Shown in pieces: positions 1 to 5,666 of a DNA stretch of 8,862 nucleotides; position 1 is the stretch's first letter; the number at the start of each line of letters is the position of its first letter. Source of the DNA: DASRAU01 sp036005805 (GTDB lineage Bacteria > Acidobacteriota > Polarisedimenticolia > Gp22-AA2); contig DASYQE010000177.1 in NCBI GenBank assembly GCA_036005805.1, positions 1-8,862 on the forward strand, read 5' to 3'. The position numbers were made by a program, and so were the translations under genes. The notes below the pieces were generated by a model. That model saw only the letters and a program-made list of their open reading frames with translations. It did not search any database and had not been told where the DNA came from.

Positions 1-21
1 GCCGCGCCATGGCGGGCGTGG

Positions 22-915
22 TCAGGCGCCGGCGCGCCCGGTCACCCAGGCGGCGAGGGTCAGGCGGACCTGCGTCAGGCGCGGCACCGCGACGCGCCGC
101 TCGAAGACCGGGAAGCGCTCGTCGCGCATGCGGCGCAGGAGGCGCCGGTAGATCGCCCCCATCACCTCGGCCGGCAGCAGGGCGCGCCGGTCGCTCGACG
201 GCAGCGCCGCCGCGGCCGCCTCGAAATGCCGGTCCGCACGGTCCGCCTGGTAGCGCATCAGCGCCAGGAACGCGGTTGATCGGTCGCCGCGCAGGAGCGC
301 CTGCTCGTGGTAGCCGAAGTGCTCCATCTCGTCCTGCGGGAGATAGATGCGCCCGCGCGCCGCGTCCCCCTTCAGGTCCCTCAGGATGTTGGTGAGCTGC
401 AGCGCCAGGCCGAGGTCGGTGGCGTAGTCGCGGCTCTTCGGGTGCGTGGCGCCGAAGATCGGCAGGCAGACCAGGCCGACCGCCGAGGCGACCCTCACGC
501 AGTAGCCGCGCAGCTCGGCGAAATCGGCGTAGCGCCTCTTGTGCAGATCCATCTCGACGCCTTCGAGGATCGCCTCGAAGGGCTCGCGCGGAATGCGGAA
601 GCGGCGGATGTGCTCCTGGAGTCCGCGCGTCACCGGCAGCGTCGGAGCACCGTCGTAGCAGCGCACCAGCTCGTCCCGGAAGAGGTACAGCCCGGCCTGC
701 GCATCGCGGCTCGAGGCGGCCTCGTCCGCCAGGTCGTCCACGACGCGGCAGAAGCCGTAGACCGCCTCGATGGCCCGCCGCCGCTCGCGCGGCAGGAGCG
801 TGAACGAGTAGTGGAAGGACGACCCGGTGCTGCCGGGCGCGTCGCCCCGCGCCGTCGATCGCTGCGTCAGGATCGCCATGCGCTTCCCCGGGCGGCCGGC
901 GGGCTCGCTTTCCAT
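22..915 (-). CDS. hpnD: Presqualene diphosphate synthase HpnD (squalene/phytoene synthase family)
   Basis: Known role of the family: a cytosolic or membrane-associated Mg-dependent enzyme that condenses two farnesyl diphosphates head-to-head to presqualene diphosphate, the first step of the HpnD/HpnC/HpnE route to squalene for hopanoids. Seen: 297 residues, a normal length. GSSFHYSF (31-38) and LPRERRRAI (41-49) are hallmark N-terminal segments. The first Asp-rich motif is DDLADE (60-65). The second is NILRDLKGDAARGR (176-189), followed by IYLP. A C-terminal MGAIYRRLL (252-260) is also typical. The gene starts 4 bases after the hpnC stop, so the two are co-transcribed and probably translationally coupled. 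The ATG at 915 is preceded directly by AAGGG; an in-frame ATG at 879 (residue 13) is an alternative start. HpnD rather than HpnC is assigned from the SSFxYSF and NILRD signatures. A phytoene or dehydrosqualene synthase is possible, but the paired HpnC makes it less likely. An ATG at 10-8 on the same strand could begin the next gene (hpnE would be expected), but only three codons are visible. Confidence 0.9.
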   Translation of the reverse strand: MESEPAGRPGKRMAILTQRSTARGDAPGSTGSSFHYSFTLLPRERRRAIEAVYGFCRVVDDLADEAASSRDAQAGLYLFRDELVRCYDGAPTLPVTRGLQEHIRRFRIPREPFEAILEGVEMDLHKRRYADFAELRGYCVRVASAVGLVCLPIFGATHPKSRDYATDLGLALQLTNILRDLKGDAARGRIYLPQDEMEHFGYHEQALLRGDRSTAFLALMRYQADRADRHFEAAAAALPSSDRRALLPAEVMGAIYRRLLRRMRDERFPVFERRVAVPRLTQVRLTLAAWVTGRAGA

Positions 916-919
916 CCCT

Positions 920-1813
920 TCACCCGCGCCAGGTCGCGGCGCGGGCCGCGAGGAGGGGCGCGTCGGCGTAGCCGAGGCGCGGCCGCTGCGCCAGCACGTC
1001 GCCGCCGGCCGCCTCGATCTTCTCGAGGATGCGCATGCCGCCGAGCCAGGTGAGCCGGAGATGCCAGCCCAGGCGGCCGCCCGCCCGCCGCGGCAGACTG
1101 CGGGCCGCTCCGAACGAGTCGCGCGCGCGCCCGACCAGGTCGTCCATCAGCGCGCCGAAGGCCCTGCCGGCGCGCGGCGCGTCGAGGTCGCTCTCCACGA
1201 CACCGTGCCGGCGCATCGCCTCGCGCGGGATGTAGACACGGCCGCGGCGGCGATCCTCGCGCACGTCCTGCCAGTGGTTCGCGAGCTGCAGCCCGGTGCA
1301 CAGGGCGTCGGAGAGCGGCAGCAGCCCGGGGTCGTCCTGTTCGAAGAGGTGCAGCATCAGCCGGCCGATAGGGTCAGCGGAGAGCCGGCAGTAGCCCGCC
1401 AGCTCGTCCCACGTGTCGTAGCGGGTTTTCGCGACATCCTGCCGGAAGGCCGCCAGCAGATCGAGGAACGGGCGAAGCGGCAGCCGGTGTCGCTCCACGG
1501 CCTGCGCCAGCGCGACGAAGACCGGGTGCTCGGCGCGGGAGGCGAACGCCAACCGCAGCAGCCGCTCCCAGGCGTCGAGCAAGGCGAGCCGCCTCCCCTC
1601 GTGCTCCGACTCGTCGGCGAAATCGTCGGCCGTGCGGGCGAAGGCGTAGATGGCCCGCACCGCCGGGCGCAGCCCTCGCGGCACCAGGAACGACGCCACC
1701 GGGAAGTTCTCGTAGTGCCCGTGGGTCAGCCGCGAGCAGTAGTCCTCGGCCGCGGCCGCAGCGTCCGCCCCCCTGCCGGGATCGTCGGGCGCCGCAAGGG
1801 ATGTCGTCGGCAT
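920..1813 (-). CDS. hpnC: Hydroxysqualene synthase HpnC (squalene/phytoene synthase family)
   Basis: Known role: HpnC converts presqualene diphosphate, made by HpnD, to hydroxysqualene, which HpnE then reduces to squalene. Seen: 297 residues. GHYENFPVASFLVP (32-45) is a characteristic HpnC N-terminal signature. The first Asp-rich motif TADDFADE lies at 61-68. The second, NHWQDVREDRRRGRVYIP, lies at 179-196; its NHWQD form distinguishes HpnC from the NILRD form in the neighbouring HpnD. Start choice: the ATG at 1813 has no Shine-Dalgarno sequence upstream. An extended -10 box just upstream would put transcription initiation at about the A of this ATG, which suggests a leaderless transcript. 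The first 20 or so residues are Ala/Asp-rich and not conserved-looking. It is the first gene of the minus-strand operon and divergent from the aldehyde dehydrogenase gene. HpnC and HpnD are ancient paralogues, so their adjacency is pathway clustering, not a recent duplication. Confidence 0.92.
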   Translation of the reverse strand: MPTTSLAAPDDPGRGADAAAAAEDYCSRLTHGHYENFPVASFLVPRGLRPAVRAIYAFARTADDFADESEHEGRRLALLDAWERLLRLAFASRAEHPVFVALAQAVERHRLPLRPFLDLLAAFRQDVAKTRYDTWDELAGYCRLSADPIGRLMLHLFEQDDPGLLPLSDALCTGLQLANHWQDVREDRRRGRVYIPREAMRRHGVVESDLDAPRAGRAFGALMDDLVGRARDSFGAARSLPRRAGGRLGWHLRLTWLGGMRILEKIEAAGGDVLAQRPRLGYADAPLLAARAATWRG

Positions 1814-1819
1814 GGCGGG

Positions 1820-1828
1820 AGGATAGCA
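1820..1828 (-). promoter_or_regulatory. Extended -10 promoter element for hpnC (leaderless start)
   Basis: On the minus strand the bases read TGCTATCCT, that is a TGn extension plus TATCCT, which matches 4 of 6 bases of the sigma-70 -10 box. Its downstream edge (1820) lies 7 bases before the A of the hpnC ATG (1813), so a normal initiation distance places the transcript 5' end at the start codon. There is no Shine-Dalgarno sequence. No convincing -35 box is seen; extended -10 promoters can work without one. Inference from sequence only. Confidence 0.4.
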
Positions 1829-1841
1829 CTCCGGTTTGCGA

Positions 1842-1850
1842 TGCTATAGT
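1842..1850 (+). promoter_or_regulatory. Extended -10 promoter element for the aldehyde dehydrogenase gene
   Basis: The bases read TGCTATAGT: a TGn extension followed by TATAGT, 5 of 6 matches to TATAAT. The predicted transcript start is near 1857, giving a leader of roughly 23 bases before the ATG at 1880. The TGCTAT core is the mirror image of the ATAGCA at 1823-1828 that belongs to the opposing hpnC promoter, with 13 bases between them. No good -35 hexamer is visible at 17 bases upstream. Confidence 0.45.
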
Positions 1851-1879
1851 CGCCGGGAAGCCCGGAGCGCGAATTCCAC

Positions 1880-3307
1880 ATGGCGGACGTCAGGCCTCTC
1901 TTCATCGACGGGAAATGGGTCACGACCGGCCGCGACATGCCGGTGAACAGCCCGTGGGACGGCCGCGAGGTGGCGCGCGTCGCCGTCGGGGCGGCCGAGC
2001 ATCTCGAAACCGCCACCGAGGCCGCCGTCCGCGCCTTCGAGGAGACGCGCCGCCTGTCGCGCCGCCAGCGCGCCGACATCCTCCATGCCGTCGCCGCCTC
2101 TTTGGGCCGCCGCAAGGAGGAGATCGCGCTGAACATGACCGACGAGATGGGCAAGCCGCTCCAGAACTCGCGGGCGGAGGTCGACCGGGCGATCACCACC
2201 TTCACCCTCGCGGCCGAGGAGGCGAAGCGCTGGACCGGCGAAATCGTCCCGGTGGACATCGAGCCGCACACCAAGGGCTTCCACGCCCAGACGGTGATGG
2301 TGCCCATCGGCCCCATCGCGGCCATCTCTCCTTTCAATTTCCCGCTCAATCTCGTGGCGCACAAGCTGGCGCCGGCGATCGCGGTGGGCTCGACCATGGT
2401 CCTGAAGCCGGCGCGGCAGACGCCGCTCGAGGCGCTGGCGCTCGCCAAGGCGGTCGAGGAGGCCGGGGCCCCGGCCGGCACCTTCAACGTCGTCAACTGC
2501 GAGCCCGAGGTGGGCGAGAAGCTCTCGACCGACGAGCGCTTCCCGATGCTCACTTTCACCGGCAGCGTCGGCGTCGGCTGGCGCCTGAAGAAGCTCGCGT
2601 GGAAGAAGCGCGTCACCCTCGAGCTGGGGGGCAACGCCGCCTGCATCGTGCACGAGGACGCCGACCTCGACTACGCCGTCGCCAAGTGCCTCGCCGGGGG
2701 CTTCGGCCAGGCCGGGCAGTCGTGCATCTCGGTGCAGCGCATCCTGCTGCACGAGCCGATCGCCGAGACGTTCCAGAAACGCTTCCTCGAGGGGGTCGCG
2801 AAGATGAAGGTCGGCGACCCGCGCGACCCGCAGACCGTGGTCGGCCCGGTCATCGACCGTGGCGCGGCCGAGAGGCTCGAGACCTGGATCGCCGAGGCTG
2901 CCAAGGGGGGGGCCCGTATCCTGGCCGGCGGGCGGCGCGAGGGCAATGTCATCCCGCCGACCGTCATCGCCGATGCGGGGGCCGACCTCAAAGTGTCCTG
3001 CCAGGAGGTCTTCGGCCCGGTCGTCACCCTCGCCCGGTACCGCGACTTCAAGGAGGCGGTGAAACAGGCCGACAACTCGGATTTCGGCCTGCAGGCGGGC
3101 CTGTTCACCCACGACATCCGGCTCATCCAGCACGCCGTCGAGAACCTGCACGTCGGCGGGCTGATGGTCAACGAATCCCCCACCACCCGGGTGGACAGCA
3201 TGCCGTACGGGGGGGTCAAGGACTCCGGCATCGGGCGGGAGGGGCCGCGCTTCTCCATGCACGAGATGTCGGAGCCGAAACTGGTTCTCTACAACCTGAA
3301 CCACTGA
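1880..3307 (+). CDS. NAD(P)-dependent aldehyde dehydrogenase (ALDH superfamily)
   Basis: Cytosolic enzyme of the family that oxidises aldehydes to carboxylates with NAD(P)+. Seen: 475 residues, full family length, with all expected catalytic positions. Oxyanion-hole Asn153 lies in PFNFPLN (151-157), the cofactor-binding FTGS is at 226-229, and the general-base Glu248 is in LELGGN (247-252). The catalytic Cys282 lies in GQAGQSC (276-282), Glu376 and Phe378 lie in QEVFGP (375-380), and the C-terminal PYGGVKDSGIG is at 442-452. The ELGGNAACIV wording resembles the lactaldehyde/glyceraldehyde-3-phosphate/sulfoacetaldehyde-like branch, but the substrate cannot be named from sequence. The start ATG has only a weak GGAG (1864-1867), 12 bases upstream. 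It appears monocistronic, divergent from hpnC. A link to isoprenoid metabolism (for example prenyl aldehyde oxidation) is possible from position only. Product class is certain, substrate unknown. Confidence 0.93.
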   Translation: MADVRPLFIDGKWVTTGRDMPVNSPWDGREVARVAVGAAEHLETATEAAVRAFEETRRLSRRQRADILHAVAASLGRRKEEIALNMTDEMGKPLQNSRAEVDRAITTFTLAAEEAKRWTGEIVPVDIEPHTKGFHAQTVMVPIGPIAAISPFNFPLNLVAHKLAPAIAVGSTMVLKPARQTPLEALALAKAVEEAGAPAGTFNVVNCEPEVGEKLSTDERFPMLTFTGSVGVGWRLKKLAWKKRVTLELGGNAACIVHEDADLDYAVAKCLAGGFGQAGQSCISVQRILLHEPIAETFQKRFLEGVAKMKVGDPRDPQTVVGPVIDRGAAERLETWIAEAAKGGARILAGGRREGNVIPPTVIADAGADLKVSCQEVFGPVVTLARYRDFKEAVKQADNSDFGLQAGLFTHDIRLIQHAVENLHVGGLMVNESPTTRVDSMPYGGVKDSGIGREGPRFSMHEMSEPKLVLYNLNH

Positions 3308-3336
3308 CGCCTCCGCCTTTTCCGCGGGCGTTGTTT
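3308..3336 (+). terminator. Possible weak terminator hairpin after the aldehyde dehydrogenase gene
   Basis: Directly after the TGA, CGCC-(TC bulge)-CGC (3308-3316) can pair with GCGGGCG (3324-3330) around a 7-base loop, followed by TTGTTT. The stem is only 7 bp with a 2-base bulge and the T-run is interrupted, so termination is likely inefficient if it occurs. Confidence 0.28.
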
Positions 3337-3382
3337 CGACCTCTTTTTCAGTCCCGGATACGGACATTCGGGTCAATTTGCA

Positions 3383-3412
3383 GGAACCGGCCGCCGGGGC
3401 CGCCGGTACTAT
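3383..3412 (+). promoter_or_regulatory. Candidate ECF-type promoter for the sigma-factor gene
   Basis: GGAACC (3383-3388) matches the GGAAC-type -35 element recognised by many ECF sigma factors. TACTAT (3407-3412) stands where a -10 element would be, after an 18-base spacer. The expected transcript start is near 3419, about 18 bases before the sigma ATG at 3437. A GGAAC box ahead of an ECF sigma gene is the usual signature of positive autoregulation, which is inferred here. The spacer is 1-2 bases longer than typical and consists wholly of a tandem repeat. Confidence 0.4.
3389..3406 (+). repeat. Exact 9-bp tandem repeat filling the promoter spacer
   Basis: GGCCGCCGG occurs twice in direct tandem (3389-3397 and 3398-3406). 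The two copies make up exactly the 18 bases between the GGAACC and TACTAT boxes upstream of the sigma-factor gene. In such GC-rich DNA short repeats arise by chance, but this one lies precisely between two promoter-like boxes. Confidence 0.7.
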
Positions 3413-3436
3413 GGGGACGGACCGAAAAGACCCTCG

Positions 3437-4021
3437 ATGGCCGCCGAGCCGACCGACCTCGAGCTGGTCCAGGAGGTCCTGGCGGGCAGGATCGAGCAGT
3501 TCGAGATCCTGGTTCGCCGGTACCAGCGCCTGGTGGCCACCGCCGCTTTGCGCATGGGGGTCCCCCGTCAGGAGATCGAGGATGTGGCCAACGAGGTCTT
3601 CTACAAGGTCTTCCGGAGCCTGCATCGCTACGAGCCGTCGCACGCCTTGTCGACCTGGCTCTACCGGATCACCGTCAACGCCGCCCTCGACCACAAGCGC
3701 AGCCGCCGGCACGACGCCAAGTCCGATGAGCTGTCTCCTACCCTGGCCGACGACCGGCCGACCCAGGACGAGACGGCCGATGAGCGGGAGCGGGCCGCGT
3801 TGCTCCGCGAGGCGCTCGAGCGGCTCCCCGAGCATTACCGGATGCCTCTCGTGCTGACCCACGTCGAGGGGCTGCCGATCGAGGAGGTCGCGAAGGCCCT
3901 CGACCTGCCGGAAGGAACGGTCAAGTCGCGCCTCTTCCGGGCGCGCGCCCAGCTCAAGGAGATCCTCCGCCGCCACTACCCCGGGCTGGTCCCGCCGGGT
4001 CTCGTGGAGGCCTCGTCGTGA
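3437..4021 (+). CDS. RNA polymerase ECF sigma factor (sigma-70 family, RpoE-like)
   Basis: Directs RNA polymerase to a specific promoter set, typically in response to an envelope or stress signal relayed by an anti-sigma factor. Seen: 194 residues with the two ECF domains. Region 2 spans about 8-90: FEILVRRYQRLV at 22-33, VANEVFYKVFRSL at 50-62 and the STWLYRITVNAALDHKR core-binding/-10-melting helix at 72-88. An acidic linker (about 92-120) follows. Region 4 spans about 122-177: LPEHYRMPLVL at 130-140, then the helix-turn-helix IEEVAKALDLPEGTVKSRL at 148-166, which reads the -35 element. The tail of about 15 residues is short, so this is not an ECF with an extra C-terminal domain. The ribosome-binding site is weak. 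It is followed after 28 bases by a membrane protein in the usual anti-sigma position. Regulon and signal are unknown. Confidence 0.95.
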   Translation: MAAEPTDLELVQEVLAGRIEQFEILVRRYQRLVATAALRMGVPRQEIEDVANEVFYKVFRSLHRYEPSHALSTWLYRITVNAALDHKRSRRHDAKSDELSPTLADDRPTQDETADERERAALLREALERLPEHYRMPLVLTHVEGLPIEEVAKALDLPEGTVKSRLFRARAQLKEILRRHYPGLVPPGLVEASS

Positions 4022-4049
4022 CCCTTTGGACCGTCACGGAGACGAAGTC

Positions 4050-4619
4050 ATGAACCGCCGCGGGAGTGAAGAGAAAGACCTGGCCCTTTGGGCCGAAGCG
4101 ACCCTGGCCCCACTGCGCCGCCAGCAGGCCGACGTGGACGTCACCAGCCTGGTGATGCGCCGCATCGTCGCCAGCCGGCCGCGGCCGGTCGCGTCGATCC
4201 TGCCGGTCCGCTGGCACCGGCCCGCCTGGGCTTTGACCCTGCTGCTCGGCTGCGCCGCCGTGATCCTCCTGACCACCACCGCCGTCGTCATGGTGACCAA
4301 CGGCGACGAAGGGGCGCGCGCGACCATGACGCTGGCCGCGGCCGCCGGGACCCTGCTGTTGCGCGGCGTGGCCGCTGCCGGCGGCGTCATGAAGGGGCTG
4401 CTGGAGGCGGCGTTCGCCCTGGGGCGCGGCGGCTGGACCGTCGTGGACGTCGCCTCCCCCATCGTGCGGGCGGCGGGCATGCTCGCCGCCTTCTGCGGGG
4501 CGATGTCGATCGGGTTTTCCGCCATCGTGGTTTCGAGGGCCCAGCGGCACGCGCCGGTCGTCGGGCGCGGCTCCTGGACCCGTGGTTCCTGGCTGTCTCT
4601 GAATGGAGGATTTTCATGA
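4050..4619 (+). CDS. Small membrane protein, candidate anti-sigma factor (unrecognised family)
   Basis: I do not recognise the family. The start is set at the ATG at 4050, with GGAG (4038-4041) 8 bases upstream; an in-frame TTG at 4026 lacks this support. The 189-residue product has a charged, presumably cytosolic N-terminus of about 57 residues, with a VTSLVMRRIVASRPRP segment at 31-46. A clear TM helix spans about 59-83 (WALTLLLG through VVMVT), and a weakly hydrophobic Ala/Gly-rich stretch spans about 93-124. A second TM helix lies at about 138-162, followed by a short basic tail. This is the layout of a membrane-anchored anti-sigma: soluble N-terminal segment, then TM, directly downstream of an ECF sigma gene. 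There is no HxxxCxxC zinc anti-sigma motif in it. The stop overlaps the next gene's start (ATGA), so production of the two proteins is coupled. The anti-sigma role is inference from position and topology. Confidence 0.72.
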   Translation: MNRRGSEEKDLALWAEATLAPLRRQQADVDVTSLVMRRIVASRPRPVASILPVRWHRPAWALTLLLGCAAVILLTTTAVVMVTNGDEGARATMTLAAAAGTLLLRGVAAAGGVMKGLLEAAFALGRGGWTVVDVASPIVRAAGMLAAFCGAMSIGFSAIVVSRAQRHAPVVGRGSWTRGSWLSLNGGFS

Positions 4620-5635
4620 CCCGTTCCGGCTCCCTGACGACCCTCCGCGCCCTCGGGCTCGGACTGGTGGTCGCCCTTTCCGCCCTGACCTCCGTCCCCG
4701 CTTTCGCCGGCGGCGACCAGGCGGTTTCCCTCTCCGACGAGCAGGTGGTCCCGGCCGGCAAGGTGCACGATGGGGACCTGGTCTCGGTGATGGGGGACGT
4801 GCGGGTCGAGGGGAAGGTCACCGGCACGGTGGTCTGCGTTCTCGGCGACCTCAAGGTGACGGGCTCGGTGGACGGCGACGTGGTCTCGATCATGTCGCGC
4901 ACCGACCTCGGCGACGCGGCGAACATCTCGGGAGAGTTCGTCAACGTCGGCTGGACTCCGCTCGGCGTCAACGGCGCCAGCATCGGCGGCGAGAAGGTCA
5001 ACGTGAACTTCATGAACCTGATCCCGTTCGCCGGGCACGGCGGCGGGCTCTCGGGCCTGCTGCGCTTCCTGTTCATCCTGGCGCTCATCAAGCTGGCGAT
5101 GCTGTTCCTGACGATGGTCATCGTCACGTCGCTCGTCCCGCGGCGCCTCGCGGTGATGGCGAGCGCTTTCCCGCAGAAGTGGGGCTGGTCGTTCGTCGTG
5201 GGCCTTTTGACCTACGTCGGCATCTGGATCGGCGTGCTGTTCCTGGCGGTGACGCTCATTGGCATCCCGCTGGCGCTGTTCCTGTGGTTCGCCGGCAAGG
5301 TCATCAAGTGGATGGGGCTGGCGGCGATCCTCTACCTGATGGGCCAGACGATCGGCCGGAACCTCTGGGGACGGCAGCTGCCGCACCTCGCGAGCGTGCT
5401 CGCCGGCTTCGTCATCTTCGCCGTCACCTCGATGATCCCCGGCATCGGCTGGGTCTTCAGCGGCGTGATGAGCGTGCTCGCGGTCGGCATCGCCATCACC
5501 ACGCGCTTGGGCGCCGAACCGGTGGTGCAGCCTTCGACGGCCGGCCCCGGCGGCCTGCCGGTGCCGCCGTCCTGGGAGCCGGCCCCCGCCGGCGGCCCGT
5601 CGATGGGCCCCGGCCCCGGCTCGACCCCCGCGTAA
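4616..5635 (+). CDS. Exported beta-helix-repeat (polymer-forming-like) multi-TM protein
   Basis: Seen: 339 residues, start ATG at 4616 with a strong GGAGGA 5 bases upstream, overlapping the preceding stop by 4 bases. A signal peptide occupies 1-31 (TLRALGLGLVVALSAL, then PAFA before GG). Residues 54-135 form about four and a half imperfect 17-19-residue units: DLVSVMGDVRVEG at 54, TVVCVLGDLKVTG at 71, DVVSIMS at 88, EFVNVGW at 107 and EKVNVNF at 126. Their V-x-V/G-D pattern is that of bactofilin-like or polymer-forming beta-helices. Next come a Gly/His-rich linker and hydrophobic segments at about 148-172, 191-226, 230-245, 258-274 and 277-295, then a Pro/Gly-rich tail (305-339). With a signal peptide the repeat domain should face the periplasm, unlike cytosolic bactofilins. 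Inference: the repeat domain senses or scaffolds the envelope, and the protein is an effector or sensor arm of the sigma module. No enzymatic motif is seen. Confidence 0.82.
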   Translation: MTRSGSLTTLRALGLGLVVALSALTSVPAFAGGDQAVSLSDEQVVPAGKVHDGDLVSVMGDVRVEGKVTGTVVCVLGDLKVTGSVDGDVVSIMSRTDLGDAANISGEFVNVGWTPLGVNGASIGGEKVNVNFMNLIPFAGHGGGLSGLLRFLFILALIKLAMLFLTMVIVTSLVPRRLAVMASAFPQKWGWSFVVGLLTYVGIWIGVLFLAVTLIGIPLALFLWFAGKVIKWMGLAAILYLMGQTIGRNLWGRQLPHLASVLAGFVIFAVTSMIPGIGWVFSGVMSVLAVGIAITTRLGAEPVVQPSTAGPGGLPVPPSWEPAPAGGPSMGPGPGSTPA

Positions 5636-5636
5636 G

Positions 5637-5666
5637 GCCGCCGCGAGCCGCTCAGATCGCGGTGGC
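5637..5666. terminator. Hairpin at convergent gene ends, possible bidirectional terminator
   Basis: GCCGCCGCGA (5637-5646) pairs with TCGCGGTGGC (5657-5666), 10 bp with one G-U wobble, around a 10-base loop. It begins 1 base after the stop of the plus-strand gene, and its loop contains the stop codon of the minus-strand transporter gene. Neither strand has a T-tract, so it is not a textbook intrinsic terminator. It may instead block 3' exonucleases or help separate the colliding transcripts. Confidence 0.4.

Noticed and set aside
8..10. ATG on the minus strand as the start of hpnE
   Set aside because: Only three codons lie inside the window and there is no ribosome-binding site, so no gene can be supported; noted as an expectation only.
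920..1813. Recent tandem duplication of hpnC and hpnD
   Set aside because: The two proteins share only family motifs and carry distinct, diagnostic signatures (NHWQD versus NILRD), so they are old paralogues clustered by pathway.
1844..3976. 710-codon minus-strand open frame over the aldehyde dehydrogenase and sigma genes
   Set aside because: It runs across two well-supported genes and the gap between them and shows no domain; long stop-free antisense frames are routine at this GC content.
4034..5386. 450-codon open frame on the minus strand opposite the membrane and repeat protein genes
   Set aside because: Its translation is low-complexity, rich in Arg, His, Asp and Gln, with no domain, as expected for the antisense of GC-rich coding DNA; the plus-strand genes have ribosome sites, a signal peptide and TM helices.
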